Assembly (NCBI GenBank): GCA_050296515.1
Contig: JBNKRJ010000118.1
Location: forward strand, 1 to 64,000
Direction of reading: 5' to 3'
DNA length: 64,000 nucleotides
Source: NBLH01 sp050296515
Lineage (GTDB): Bacteria; Bacteroidota; Bacteroidia; Bacteroidales; NBLH01
Part shown: in pieces, positions 33,564 through 42,561 of the stretch
How the letters are laid out: each line of letters starts with the position of its first letter
How positions within the stretch are numbered: the first letter of the stretch is position 1
Notes under the pieces: model-generated
Databases searched by the model: none
What the model was told of the DNA's origin: nothing
The model's input: only the letters and a program-made list of their open reading frames with translations
Made by a program: the position numbers and the translations under genes

Positions 33564-35975
33564 ATGAAAAAATACATTTCCATCATAATCCTCTCTTTAT
33601 TAACACAATACAACAGTATTGGTTTTGGTCAGGCACCCGCAATTGCTAAAACAATAAAGGGCCGAATAATTGATAGTGAAACATTACATGCAGTTGAATA
33701 TGTTACTGTTGCATTATTCAAAACCCAATCAAATAAACTTGTTACAGGAGCTATTTCTGGTACTGACGGCCATTTCTTCATAAAAGGCTTGGATGCAGGA
33801 AATTATTACCTTAAAATATCTTTTATGGGATATGAAAAAACAACCATTAATGATATTCAAATAAATGATAATATTCCGGTTGTAAATCTTGGTACAATAA
33901 AACTAAATAAAGCCACAGATTTAATTGAGGAAGTAGAGGTAGTTGCAGAAAAGGGGGCAATTGATTATCAAATAGATAAAAAAGTTGTAAATGTATCGAA
34001 CCAGTATACAACAGTTTCTGGAACAGCCATTGATGTACTTGAAAATGTGCCTTCGGTAACCGTTGATGTTGAAGGCAATTTGTCTTTAAGAGGAAGTACC
34101 GGTTTTACTGTGCTGATTGACGGAAAACCAACGGTATTAGAAGGTTCTGAAGCCTTGGATCAAATTCCGGCAAGTACCATTCAAAATATTGAAATCATTA
34201 CAAATCCATCTGTTAAATACGATCCGGATGGAACTGCTGGAATAATAAATGTTATTACAAAAAAGAATAAACTGAGAGGTGTTAGTGGAATAGCCAACCT
34301 CAACCTTGGCCTTGATGATAAATACGGAGGAGATTTACTTTTGAATTTTAGAAAGAACAAGCTTGACTTTTTTATCAGTGCTGACTATAACGACCGTCAG
34401 TTTCCTGGTTTTGAAACTTCTGAGAGAAAAACAGTTCTAAACGATACCAGTTTTAACATTATTGCAGATGGAACCTCTTTGCGTAAAATGAAAAGATGGA
34501 GTATAAAAAGTGGACTTACTTTTTCATTAGATAGCAATCACATTATTGGAATTGATGCCAGATACGGCTACCACAAGCACCAGGGAATATCGGAATTCGA
34601 CTATATTAAAAGTACTATTCCATCATCTTTTATTGAGGAAACAAATAGTTTTGACAATTCCTCGAGAGAAGGCAATTTCTTTTCAGTTAACCTACAATAT
34701 ACCCATCGATTTACAAAAAAAGGACATGAGATCTATTTTAATGGAAACCTTAGTTCACGAGATGGTGATGAAAGCCATATCAATAGTCTTCTAAACAACG
34801 AAAATCTTATTTTGGAAGCTCAAAAAGGAACAGAGTCGGGCCCATCAGAGTACTGGCGATTTCAGCTTGATTATACCCTGCCAATTGGTCTCAAAGATAA
34901 ATTTGAAGCTGGTCTTCAATCAAGGATAGGAACAAGTAACGACAACACTGGATTATATATATATAATTCATTAACAGGATTATACGAACCCATGCCCGAC
35001 TACACTAATGAAACTGATTACCACAGAACTATTCATTCAATTTATAGCTTATATGCAGGAGAATTTGGAAAAATGGGATATCAATTCGGCATGCGTGGAG
35101 AGTATACTTTGCGTGAAGTTGCCTCAACAGGTTATGAGAATACAAAAATAAACAGATGGGACTATTTCCCAACAGCCCATATTTCATATAGTTTTAACAA
35201 AAAATACCAGTTAATGACTAGTTATACACGAAGAATTGAACGCCCCCGAAGCTGGTGGCTAGAACCTTTCTTAACCTGGAGCGATGCCTACAACGTAAGA
35301 AGTGGAAATCCCAACCTGCAACCAGAGTACATTGATGCCTATGAATTAAACTTCATTATAAAAATGAAAAAGAACTTCTTTTCAGTTGAAACCTACCATC
35401 GCGTTACACACAATCATACAGAATATGTAAGAAGTGTTTATCGTGAAAACGTGATTCTTAGAAACCCTGAAAACGTTGGGCAGGCGTTTGCCACTGGTGC
35501 TGAAGCAATGTTGAATTATGAATTATTCAAAAGCTGGCAGCTTAACCTTTCGGGAAACATCTACAATTATAAAGTTGAAGGCAGCCTTTTTGATGAGGAT
35601 TTTTCAAATGAAAGCCTAAACTGGAACCTGCGGTTTAACAATAGTATTAAAGTTTCTAAAAGGCTGCAGTTTCAGTTAACCAGCTCATACAACAGTCCGA
35701 CAGCTACCTCGCAAGGCACAACAGAAGATTTTTTTAGAATTGACGGAGGCATAAAAGCCAATTTTCTTGATAAAAAGTTATCTACAGCCTTACAGGTAAG
35801 AGATATTTTTGGTACTGCCAAACACAAACAAACCATTGAAGGAACCTCTTTTTATTATTTCAATGAATCCTATAGAAAAGCACCATTGGTTATGTTATCG
35901 TTAAGTTATAGATTTAATAACTACAAAAGCGATAGAGGACAAAGGAGCGATATGGGTGGGGATGATGAGTTTTAA
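33564..35975 (+). CDS. TonB-receptor-like outer-membrane beta-barrel protein
   Basis: The 803-residue protein has a signal peptide (ending about F-G-Q), a carboxypeptidase-regulatory-like domain (about 29-115, I-K-G-R-I-I-D and G-T-D-G-H-F), a plug-like domain (about 120-230, L-E-N-V-P-S-V-T-V-D-V-E-G-N-L-S-L-R-G and G-I-I-N-V-I-T-K-K) and a long C-terminal barrel with alternating strands. This matches the Bacteroidota family of TonB-dependent receptors with a type 3 outer-membrane barrel. No SusD partner follows, so it is not a typical starch-utilization pair; substrate unknown. It is monocistronic and ends at a strong hairpin shared with the convergent lon gene. Confidence 0.85.
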   Translation: MKKYISIIILSLLTQYNSIGFGQAPAIAKTIKGRIIDSETLHAVEYVTVALFKTQSNKLVTGAISGTDGHFFIKGLDAGNYYLKISFMGYEKTTINDIQINDNIPVVNLGTIKLNKATDLIEEVEVVAEKGAIDYQIDKKVVNVSNQYTTVSGTAIDVLENVPSVTVDVEGNLSLRGSTGFTVLIDGKPTVLEGSEALDQIPASTIQNIEIITNPSVKYDPDGTAGIINVITKKNKLRGVSGIANLNLGLDDKYGGDLLLNFRKNKLDFFISADYNDRQFPGFETSERKTVLNDTSFNIIADGTSLRKMKRWSIKSGLTFSLDSNHIIGIDARYGYHKHQGISEFDYIKSTIPSSFIEETNSFDNSSREGNFFSVNLQYTHRFTKKGHEIYFNGNLSSRDGDESHINSLLNNENLILEAQKGTESGPSEYWRFQLDYTLPIGLKDKFEAGLQSRIGTSNDNTGLYIYNSLTGLYEPMPDYTNETDYHRTIHSIYSLYAGEFGKMGYQFGMRGEYTLREVASTGYENTKINRWDYFPTAHISYSFNKKYQLMTSYTRRIERPRSWWLEPFLTWSDAYNVRSGNPNLQPEYIDAYELNFIIKMKKNFFSVETYHRVTHNHTEYVRSVYRENVILRNPENVGQAFATGAEAMLNYELFKSWQLNLSGNIYNYKVEGSLFDEDFSNESLNWNLRFNNSIKVSKRLQFQLTSSYNSPTATSQGTTEDFFRIDGGIKANFLDKKLSTALQVRDIFGTAKHKQTIEGTSFYYFNESYRKAPLVMLSLSYRFNNYKSDRGQRSDMGGDDEF

Positions 35976-35983
35976 ATTTATTT

Positions 35984-36032
35984 ACCACAGATTAACACAG
36001 AATATTCTGTAAAAATCTGTGTTAACTGTGGT
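35984..36032. terminator. Palindromic repeat of the CACAG family, likely shared terminator
   Basis: ACCACAG plus TTAACACAGA (35984-36001, one bulged A) pairs with TCTGTGTTAA plus CTGTGGT (36016-36032): 17 bp around a 14-nt loop. It sits between the stop codons of two convergent genes and is T-rich downstream, so it may terminate both. It is related to the repeat at 20472-20532. Confidence 0.6.
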
Positions 36033-36038
36033 CAAATT

Positions 36039-38519
36039 TTATTTTACACTTTCTTTTTTCTCAGCAACCAGTTTTCTTGCATTTGGCACTTTTTGCTTAA
36101 GCAATGCAATCTCAAGCACTTCCATAATATTATCCACATAATGGAATTTTAAGCCCGAAATATAGATATCTTTAATCTCTTTGATATCTTTTTCATTTTC
36201 TTTTGAAAGAATAATATCTTTAATATTAGCTCGCTTGGCTGCAAGAATTTTTTCCTTAATACCACCAACCGGTAAAACTTTGCCACGTAAGGTAATTTCA
36301 CCGGTCATTGCCAGTTGACTCTTAATTTTTCGCTGTGTAAATGCAGAAGCCATTGAAGTTACCATTGTAACTCCTGCTGATGGGCCATCCTTTGGAATAG
36401 CACCCTCCGGTACATGCAAATGGATATTCCAGTTATCAAAAATAGACTCATCAATTTCTAAATCAATGCTATGTGCTTTAAGATATTCTAAAGCGATAAC
36501 AGCAGATTCTTTCATTACATTACCGAGGTTACCTGTAAGGGTTAATTTTGCATTTCCTTTACTTAAACTGGTTTCAACCATTAATATCTGACCACCAACA
36601 GAGGTCCAGGCAAGCCCGGTAACAACACCTGCATACTCATTCCCCTGGTATTTATCCTTACTATATTTAGGTTGTCCCAGTATTTCGTAAACCAGTTCTT
36701 TCGTCAATTTAGGATCATATTCCTCTTCAAAGGCAATTTTTTTAGCAACTTTCCTTACTAATTTTGCCATTACTTTATCCAACTGCCTTACTCCCGACTC
36801 TCGGGTATAACCTTCAATTATTTTTTCGATTATTGTTTTGCTTAATACCAATTGGTTCTTATTAACACCATGCTCCTCAAGTTGCTTAGGGATAAGATGT
36901 TTCTTTGCAATCTCAATTTTTTCTTCAATAATATAACCACTGATATCAATAATTTCCATTCTGTCTCGCAAAGCCGGGTTAATTGGACTTAAAGTATTTG
37001 CAGTAGCAATAAACATCACTTTTGATAAATCGTATTCCAGCTCAAGGAAATTATCGTAAAAAGTATTATTCTGCTCAGGATCAAGCACTTCAAGCAAGGC
37101 AGACGAAGGATCGCCCCTAAAGTCTGTACCAACCTTGTCTATTTCATCCAGAATAAATACCGGGTTAGATGATTTCACCTTCTTAATACTCTGTATAATC
37201 CGCCCTGGCATAGCACCTATATAGGTTTTTCTATGCCCTCTTATTTCAGATTCATCATGCAACCCTCCTAAAGATATTCTTGCATATTTTCTATTAATTG
37301 CATTTGCAATAGATTTTCCCAACGATGTTTTACCAACTCCGGGAGGGCCCACCAAGCACAAAATTGGTGCTTTTAAATCCCCTTTTAACTTTAAAACTGC
37401 CAGATGCTCTAATATTCGTTCCTTTACTTTATCTAGTCCAAAATGCTCTTTATCAAGCACTTTCTCCGCTCTTTTTAAATCAAAGTTATCAACAGTATAT
37501 TCATTCCATGGCAAATCAAGTAAAGTCTGGATATAATTTACCTCATTGCCATACTCTGGTGAGGCCGGGTTAATGCGCTCCAGTTTTTGTATTGCTTTTT
37601 TAAAAACCTCAGCAACCTCATCAGTCCATTTCTTTTCTTTTGCCCTTTTCTTAAACTCTTTTACCTCTATATCAACAGGATCTTTCCCCAACTCACTTTG
37701 AATAGCCTTCATTTGCTGATGCAAGAAGTATTCTTTTTGCTGCTGATCCATTTCAAGCTTTACTTTAGCCTGGATATCTCCCTTTAACTCAAGTTTTTGC
37801 ACTTCAGTGGTAAGGTATTCTAATAACAAAATACCGCGCTCTTTCAAATCATTTATTTCCAACAATCTTTGTTTGTCAATGGCCTGAATATCACTGTTTG
37901 AACAAATAAAATTGACTAAAAACCTTGGACTTTCAATATTTTTAAGCGCAAATATTGCTTCTTTTGGAATGTGTGCAGAAAGCTCAATAATCTGCATTGA
38001 AATTTCTTTCAAAGAACTTATTAGGGCCTCAAATTCTTTATCATGAACAGGAGGGACAACATCGGTTAATTCATTAACCCTTGCCCTTAAATAAGGTTTA
38101 TCAGCCACAAACTCCTGTACTTCAAATCTTTTTAGTCCTTGAATGATAATAGTAGTTGAATTATCAGGCATTTCAAGTACCTTGATAATTTGTGCCAAAG
38201 TCCCCACTTTGAACAAATCCTCACCGGCTGGATCATCAATCTTTGAGTCTTTCTGAGTAACAATCCCAATAAGTTTGTCCTTTTTGTAAACAGACTTTAC
38301 TAACCGTACTGATTTTTTTCGTCCAACTGCAATCGGAATAATTACACCAGAAAATAGAACAGTATTTTTTAGCGGTAATATTGGCAGCTCATCAGGAACC
38401 TCAGAATTATTTATATGCTCTTCTTCCCCATCAGGAATAATGGGTATAAAGTCTGAATTCTCGTCTGATATAGCTGAAAATATAATTTCTTTTCTTCCTT
38501 TTTTATTTTCAAAATCCAT
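36039..38519 (-). CDS. lon: ATP-dependent protease La (Lon)
   Basis: The 826-residue protein has the full LonA order: N-terminal substrate-binding domain (about 40-240, P-I-L-P-L-K-N-T-V-L-F), coiled linker, AAA+ module with Walker A G-P-P-G-V-G-K-T (about 390-397) and Walker B F-I-L-D-E-I-D-K, and a C-terminal protease domain with catalytic S714 in D-G-P-S-A-G and K757 in G-G-I-K-E-K. The Ser-Lys distance of 43 equals that of E. coli Lon. It degrades misfolded and regulatory proteins in the cytoplasm. It is slightly longer than E. coli Lon (784). It stands alone; no clear promoter consensus was seen in the 250 bp upstream. Confidence 0.96.
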   Translation of the reverse strand: MDFENKKGRKEIIFSAISDENSDFIPIIPDGEEEHINNSEVPDELPILPLKNTVLFSGVIIPIAVGRKKSVRLVKSVYKKDKLIGIVTQKDSKIDDPAGEDLFKVGTLAQIIKVLEMPDNSTTIIIQGLKRFEVQEFVADKPYLRARVNELTDVVPPVHDKEFEALISSLKEISMQIIELSAHIPKEAIFALKNIESPRFLVNFICSNSDIQAIDKQRLLEINDLKERGILLLEYLTTEVQKLELKGDIQAKVKLEMDQQQKEYFLHQQMKAIQSELGKDPVDIEVKEFKKRAKEKKWTDEVAEVFKKAIQKLERINPASPEYGNEVNYIQTLLDLPWNEYTVDNFDLKRAEKVLDKEHFGLDKVKERILEHLAVLKLKGDLKAPILCLVGPPGVGKTSLGKSIANAINRKYARISLGGLHDESEIRGHRKTYIGAMPGRIIQSIKKVKSSNPVFILDEIDKVGTDFRGDPSSALLEVLDPEQNNTFYDNFLELEYDLSKVMFIATANTLSPINPALRDRMEIIDISGYIIEEKIEIAKKHLIPKQLEEHGVNKNQLVLSKTIIEKIIEGYTRESGVRQLDKVMAKLVRKVAKKIAFEEEYDPKLTKELVYEILGQPKYSKDKYQGNEYAGVVTGLAWTSVGGQILMVETSLSKGNAKLTLTGNLGNVMKESAVIALEYLKAHSIDLEIDESIFDNWNIHLHVPEGAIPKDGPSAGVTMVTSMASAFTQRKIKSQLAMTGEITLRGKVLPVGGIKEKILAAKRANIKDIILSKENEKDIKEIKDIYISGLKFHYVDNIMEVLEIALLKQKVPNARKLVAEKKESVK

Positions 38520-38769
38520 AAATTGACCTAACTATAATATCTTTTCAATTCAATTCATGCCAGTTTTACATGAATAGAACAGACAGCCTGTCAGTCTATG
38601 CAATAAAAATGGCGCAAGCCTCAATTGTCAATACTTGTGCCAAAAAATAACACACTGAAGAACAATTGGTTAACAAGTAAAAAGGTTTAGAGTTAGTTTA
38701 AATAGCTAAGATACTTACAAATCTCGAATAACGAAACTTGCATTATGAAAATTAAGAAACTTTAAGGTT

Positions 38770-39945
38770 TTATTTCCTGAACTCTTTGGTTGTATTGAAA
38801 ATATGCATTAAAATGTTTTGCTCAACCTCATCAAACTCCACATTTCTTCGTTTCATCACCACCTGGTTAACTTCAAATGCCTTGTCGGTTTTATACTCAG
38901 TAAATCCGTGTGCACCACCCCATGAGAACGAAGGAATAAAGTTACGGGGATAACCAGCACCGAAAATATTTGCATTTACACCTACCACAGTGCCTGTATT
39001 AAACATGGTATTAATCCCGCATTTTGAGTGATCACCCATGATTAAGCCACAAAATTGTTGCCCGGTTTTTACGAACCGTTTGGCCTTATAATTCCAAAGT
39101 TTCACTTCGGCGTAGTTATTCTTTAAATTTGAAATATTGGTGTCGGCTCCCAAATTACACCATTCACCAAGAACTGAATTTCCTAAATAACCATCGTGAG
39201 CTTTATTTGAATTGCCAATAATTACAGAATTACTAACTTCTCCTCCAACTTTTGAATTGGGACCAATGGTGGTAGGTCCGTATATTTTTGCTCCCAACTT
39301 AAGAACCGAATTATCACACAAGGCCAAAGAACCACGAATGATAGCTCCTCCCATCAACTCCGAATTTTTGCCCAAATAAATGTATGAATCACGTGCATTA
39401 ATGGTAGCAAAATCAGCAACCACACCCTTTTCAACAAAAATATTTCCACCAATCACTTTATTGGTATTTGCCAGTTGCTCAGTGGTACGTCCTTTAGTAA
39501 TTAACTTATAATCATTTTCAATTTCGCTACCATTATTAACAAATATTTCCCAAGGATACTTGATAATCAAAACTTCTAACTCTGAGCTAATTCTGTCAAA
39601 TGAATTAGTGCTTTTTTCTAAATCATCAACTTTTCCACCCGTTTTAAATGCTACCAGTGTGTTATTTATAAAAAGAGATTGCCCATCCTTTAATTCATCA
39701 ATTTTTCCAATGATTTGATTATTTGGAACAACTGCTCCATTAATGTAGCAGTTTTCATCACTTTCTTTTAATTTATATTTAGTCTGAAGGTATTCTTCTG
39801 TGAAGAAGGAACACTCTGTGTTGAGATATTTATTCCACTTTTCGGTAATGGTTAATATTCCAATCCGAATTTCTGAAACCGGCCTTGTGTAGGTCAAAGG
39901 AAGTAAATCTCCCCTATTCAATTGATCAAATAAAATATAATTCAT
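38770..39945 (-). CDS. GlmU-like putative sugar nucleotidyltransferase
   Basis: I choose ATG 39945 (391 residues, M-N-Y-I-L-F-D) over an ATG seven codons upstream, because family members begin at this point. Residues 1-180 are a divergent nucleotidyltransferase domain (L-L-P-L-T-Y-T-R-P-V-S-E-I-R-I-G at 14-29), followed by left-handed beta-helix hexapeptide repeats (about 180-345; N-A-R-D-S-Y-I-Y-L-G-K-N, V-I-I-G-N-S-N-K-A-H-D-G-Y-L-G-N-S). This is the Bacteroidota GlmU-like family often annotated as a UDP-GlcNAc pyrophosphorylase-type enzyme; the N-domain lacks the classical glycine-rich start, so the reaction is uncertain. A TAACTTTG -7 box lies 33 nt upstream. Confidence 0.8.
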   Translation of the reverse strand: MNYILFDQLNRGDLLPLTYTRPVSEIRIGILTITEKWNKYLNTECSFFTEEYLQTKYKLKESDENCYINGAVVPNNQIIGKIDELKDGQSLFINNTLVAFKTGGKVDDLEKSTNSFDRISSELEVLIIKYPWEIFVNNGSEIENDYKLITKGRTTEQLANTNKVIGGNIFVEKGVVADFATINARDSYIYLGKNSELMGGAIIRGSLALCDNSVLKLGAKIYGPTTIGPNSKVGGEVSNSVIIGNSNKAHDGYLGNSVLGEWCNLGADTNISNLKNNYAEVKLWNYKAKRFVKTGQQFCGLIMGDHSKCGINTMFNTGTVVGVNANIFGAGYPRNFIPSFSWGGAHGFTEYKTDKAFEVNQVVMKRRNVEFDEVEQNILMHIFNTTKEFRK

Positions 39946-39977
39946 AATAGGTTTAATAAGAGTCAAATACTTGAATG

Positions 39978-40008
39978 CAAAGTTAAATTACATTCTGGAT
40001 AGAACAAT
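39978..40008 (-). promoter_or_regulatory. Promoter of the GlmU-like gene
   Basis: On the minus strand ATTG (40005-40008, one off TTTG) is followed after 19 nt by TAACTTTG (39978-39985), giving a short leader to the ATG at 39945. Confidence 0.5.
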
Positions 40009-40038
40009 TTAAAATAAGGTTTTTAAGACTCTTTAAAA

Positions 40039-40072
40039 CAAAAAAGCTTCCAACTAATAATAGCAGGAAGCT
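40039..40072 (-). terminator. Intrinsic terminator
   Basis: AGCTTCC (40045-40051) and GGAAGCT (40066-40072) form a 7-bp stem with a 14-nt loop, and on the minus strand a T-tract follows. It ends the exported-protein gene at 40095. Confidence 0.7.
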
Positions 40073-40094
40073 CAATAAACCTTAAATTTTTATA

Positions 40095-40799
40095 CTATTT
40101 GCACTCATTATATTCTTTTGCGATTTTAGTAATCGCCTCATCAATTTTAGATCTGTCTCCCATTTTTGCAAAGACTTTTTTCAAACCACCTTTTGAACCG
40201 TCATTCTTAGGATCAAATCCATAACCACCCTCAAGATATTTATCTTTTACAGCTGGACAATCACCTATAATATCCACCATTTCAATTCTTTCTGCATTTT
40301 TAGCTTTTTCTTTTCCCTTTACAATAACCAATTCATTGTCTTGAGCCCATTCTTCATTGGTTCTATTTACTTCTTCACCCGACTGAACCGTTGGAGGTGT
40401 TCTATAAAATCTGTAAACATTAACTTCTCCCTGCACCAAAGCTCTTAAAAAATACATTTTTGGAAGCATATCCGGACCAACAGCCGAAAGATCTGCATAT
40501 TTTACTGAAACAAAATCTGCACCTTCATAACCATATCCCAAAATATCTTTTGGTTTATAATCTTCAAAATACTTACGCTTGTTCTTTTTCATTTGCTTAA
40601 AACCTTCTTCAGTTATGAAGGATACTTTTTTTTGATGACTCCATGGAGTATTAATCCATCCACTAACCCAAATAATTCCTTCCTGCTTCCCTTTTTTGGT
40701 CAAAATATAACCTTTGTACTGACCGTCCTGTAATTCATTCTGCCCAAAGATATTTACACTAAACAACAAGGCAATTAACATTATACCAATCTTATTCAT
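40095..40799 (-). CDS. Exported protein of unknown function
   Basis: The 234-residue product begins with a clear signal peptide (M-N-K-I-G-I-M-L-I-A-L-L-F, cleavage near N-I-F-G-Q). The mature part is Lys- and Gly-rich with a beta-rich centre (G-Y-I-L-T-K-K-G-K-Q-E-G near 30-40) and two Cys (C-P-A-V and the second-last residue). I know no domain for it. It is flanked by terminators on both sides, so it is a single-gene transcript located between the GlmU-like and L31 genes. Confidence 0.65.
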   Translation of the reverse strand: MNKIGIMLIALLFSVNIFGQNELQDGQYKGYILTKKGKQEGIIWVSGWINTPWSHQKKVSFITEEGFKQMKKNKRKYFEDYKPKDILGYGYEGADFVSVKYADLSAVGPDMLPKMYFLRALVQGEVNVYRFYRTPPTVQSGEEVNRTNEEWAQDNELVIVKGKEKAKNAERIEMVDIIGDCPAVKDKYLEGGYGFDPKNDGSKGGLKKVFAKMGDRSKIDEAITKIAKEYNECK

Positions 40800-40845
40800 T
40801 AAAATACTAATTATAAGTTAAACATAAAATAACGGTTGCAATATA

Positions 40846-40875
40846 TAAAAAAGAGACCTCGTAACTAAGGTCTCT
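40846..40875 (-). terminator. Intrinsic terminator of the L31 gene
   Basis: AGAGACCT (40852-40859) and AGGTCTCT (40868-40875) form an 8-bp perfect stem with an 8-nt loop; read leftwards it ends in a T-tract. Confidence 0.8.
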
Positions 40876-40904
40876 CAATTTTATTTTACTAATATTTAAA
40901 TATA

Positions 40905-41159
40905 TTATTTCTTCAAATGTTTCTTATATCTGTTCATGAACTTATCAACACGTCCAGCAGAGTCAACAAGTTTCATTTTACCAGTATAAAATGGGTGTGA
41001 GGTATTAGAAATCTCAATTTTAACCATAGGATATTTAACACCGTCAATCTCAATCTCCTCTTTGGTTTTAACTGTAGATTTAGTAATAAAAGTATGCTCG
41101 TTTGACATATCTTTGAAAGCAACTAATCTATAATCCTCTGGGTGAATTCCTTTTTTCAT
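40905..41159 (-). CDS. rpmE2: 50S ribosomal protein L31, type B
   Basis: From the ATG at 41159 the product is 84 residues: M-K-K-G-I-H-P-E-D-Y-R, then F-K-D-M-S-N, S-N-T-S-H-P-F-Y-T-G-K and R-V-D-K-F-M-N-R-Y. It lacks the Cys residues of type A L31 and so is the zinc-independent type B form of the large ribosomal subunit protein. A frame 15 codons longer exists, but its start lies within the -7 promoter box at 41202-41209, which excludes it. It is monocistronic, bounded by its own promoter and terminator. Confidence 0.95.
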   Translation of the reverse strand: MKKGIHPEDYRLVAFKDMSNEHTFITKSTVKTKEEIEIDGVKYPMVKIEISNTSHPFYTGKMKLVDSAGRVDKFMNRYKKHLKK

Positions 41160-41201
41160 TACTCTATATTTTATTGTATTCTTTATTCGAATTTTGGGAT
41201 G

Positions 41202-41231
41202 CAAAGATAGATATATTTTATTAAGATCAAA
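41202..41231 (-). promoter_or_regulatory. Promoter of the L31 gene
   Basis: On the minus strand TTTG (41228-41231), 18 nt, then TATCTTTG (41202-41209). This full match sets the L31 start at 41159. Confidence 0.7.
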
Positions 41232-41477
41232 AAAAATGAAATAACAATTTGAAGCACTAACAGCACATCATCTACAACACGCTCATAATCAAGTTAATAC
41301 TGATAGACTTTTTATTCTTACTGTATGTGAAAAAAACTACTTTCTCACTCACAAAAAGTGATAAAACAATATTTTACAAATATCATAAATACAACAAATT
41401 ATCTAACTATTTTCATAACTTCTAATTTAGACTAATTCTTAATTAAGTAAGCGCTCAGCAAAAGCCTGATTTAATTT

Positions 41478-41485
41478 TATATTTG
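41478..41485 (+). promoter_or_regulatory. -7 promoter element of the etf operon
   Basis: TATATTTG matches TAnnTTTG, giving a leader of about 90 nt before etfB. No good -33 is visible. The remaining bases between this and the L31 promoter are AT-rich with no gene. Confidence 0.4.
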
Positions 41486-41580
41486 CATGCTGAAAAAATT
41501 GTATTGTGGGCAAAATAACGTTTACAACACAAAACAATATTTACTAAGCTGAATTTTAATCAATTACCAAATATATTCAC

Positions 41581-42456
41581 ATGGAAGGATATAAAATAGT
41601 AGTGCTTGCAAAGCAAGTACCTGATACAAGAAATGTTGGTAAAGATGCGATGAAAGAGGACGGTACTGTCAACCGTGCTGCACTTCCAGCTATTTTTAAC
41701 CCTGAAGACTTAAATGCTCTTGAACTGGCATTAAGAATTAAGGATGAAAATCCCGGAACTGAAATTACTATTTTGACCATGGGACCACCAAGAGCTGCTG
41801 AGATTATCAGAGAAGCTATGTATCGTGGTGCTGACAATGGTATTTTAATTACAGATAAAAGGTTTGCAGGTTCGGATACACTTGCTACTTCTTATGCTAT
41901 ATCACAAGCTGTTAAAAAAATTGTTAATTACAACCTGGTTATTGCTGGCCGTCAGGCAATTGATGGTGATACTGCACAGGTTGGTCCACAAGCAGCAGAA
42001 AAATTAGGTATTCCTCAAATTACATATGCTGAAGAATTGGTTTCTATCAATAAGGAAAAAGTTGTTATTAAAAGAAGGTTAGAGAATGGTGTAGAAACAG
42101 TATCATCTACTATGCCTGCTTTAATAACTGTTCATAGTTCTGCTGCAGATTGCCGCCCGCGTAATGCGAAATATTTAATGAAGTTTAAGTATGCAAGAAC
42201 AGCTATTGAACTTGAAAATGCAAACGAAGAAGAAAAAGCATTAACCGAAAAGAGACCTTATTTAAATATTCAAATCTGGACCGTTGATGATATTCAGGCA
42301 GATGTTGACTTACTAGGACTTTCAGGTTCTCCAACCAAAGTGAAGAATATTGAAAATGTAGTTTTACAAGCCAAAGAATCAAAAGTTTTAAGTGATTCTG
42401 ATTCTGATATTGATGGCTTTATTAAAGAATTAATTGAAAATCATACAATTGGGTAA
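41581..42456 (+). CDS. etfB: Electron transfer flavoprotein, beta subunit
   Basis: The 291-residue protein matches EtfB/FixA: L-A-K-Q-V-P-D-T (9-16), I-F-N-P-E-D-L-N-A-L-E-L-A-L (about 39-52), a nucleotide-binding M-G-P-P-R-A-A-E-I-I-R-E-A and the V-I-A-G-R-Q-A-I-D-G-D-T-A-Q-V-G-P signature. With EtfA it forms the soluble FAD and AMP heterodimer that receives electrons from acyl-CoA dehydrogenase. It is the first gene of an operon followed by etfA and an acyl-CoA dehydrogenase. A 105-bp gap with two hairpins separates it from etfA. Confidence 0.93.
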   Translation: MEGYKIVVLAKQVPDTRNVGKDAMKEDGTVNRAALPAIFNPEDLNALELALRIKDENPGTEITILTMGPPRAAEIIREAMYRGADNGILITDKRFAGSDTLATSYAISQAVKKIVNYNLVIAGRQAIDGDTAQVGPQAAEKLGIPQITYAEELVSINKEKVVIKRRLENGVETVSSTMPALITVHSSAADCRPRNAKYLMKFKYARTAIELENANEEEKALTEKRPYLNIQIWTVDDIQADVDLLGLSGSPTKVKNIENVVLQAKESKVLSDSDSDIDGFIKELIENHTIG

Positions 42457-42473
42457 GACCTGATTGACAATAT

Positions 42474-42530
42474 ACCCTCACAGAGGGTTTTGAAAAAAAC
42501 TTAGCCACATTGAATAATCGGTGTGGTTAA
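42474..42530 (+). promoter_or_regulatory. Two hairpins between etfB and etfA
   Basis: ACCCTC (42474-42479) pairs with GAGGGT (42483-42488) and runs into four T. Then TTAGCCACAT (42501-42510) pairs with GTGTGGTTAA (42521-42530) with wobble pairs. They may be a weak terminator or an RNA-processing or stability signal tuning etfB versus etfA. Confidence 0.5.
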
Positions 42531-42561
42531 ATATCAATAAAACAGCAAAATTGAAAAACGT

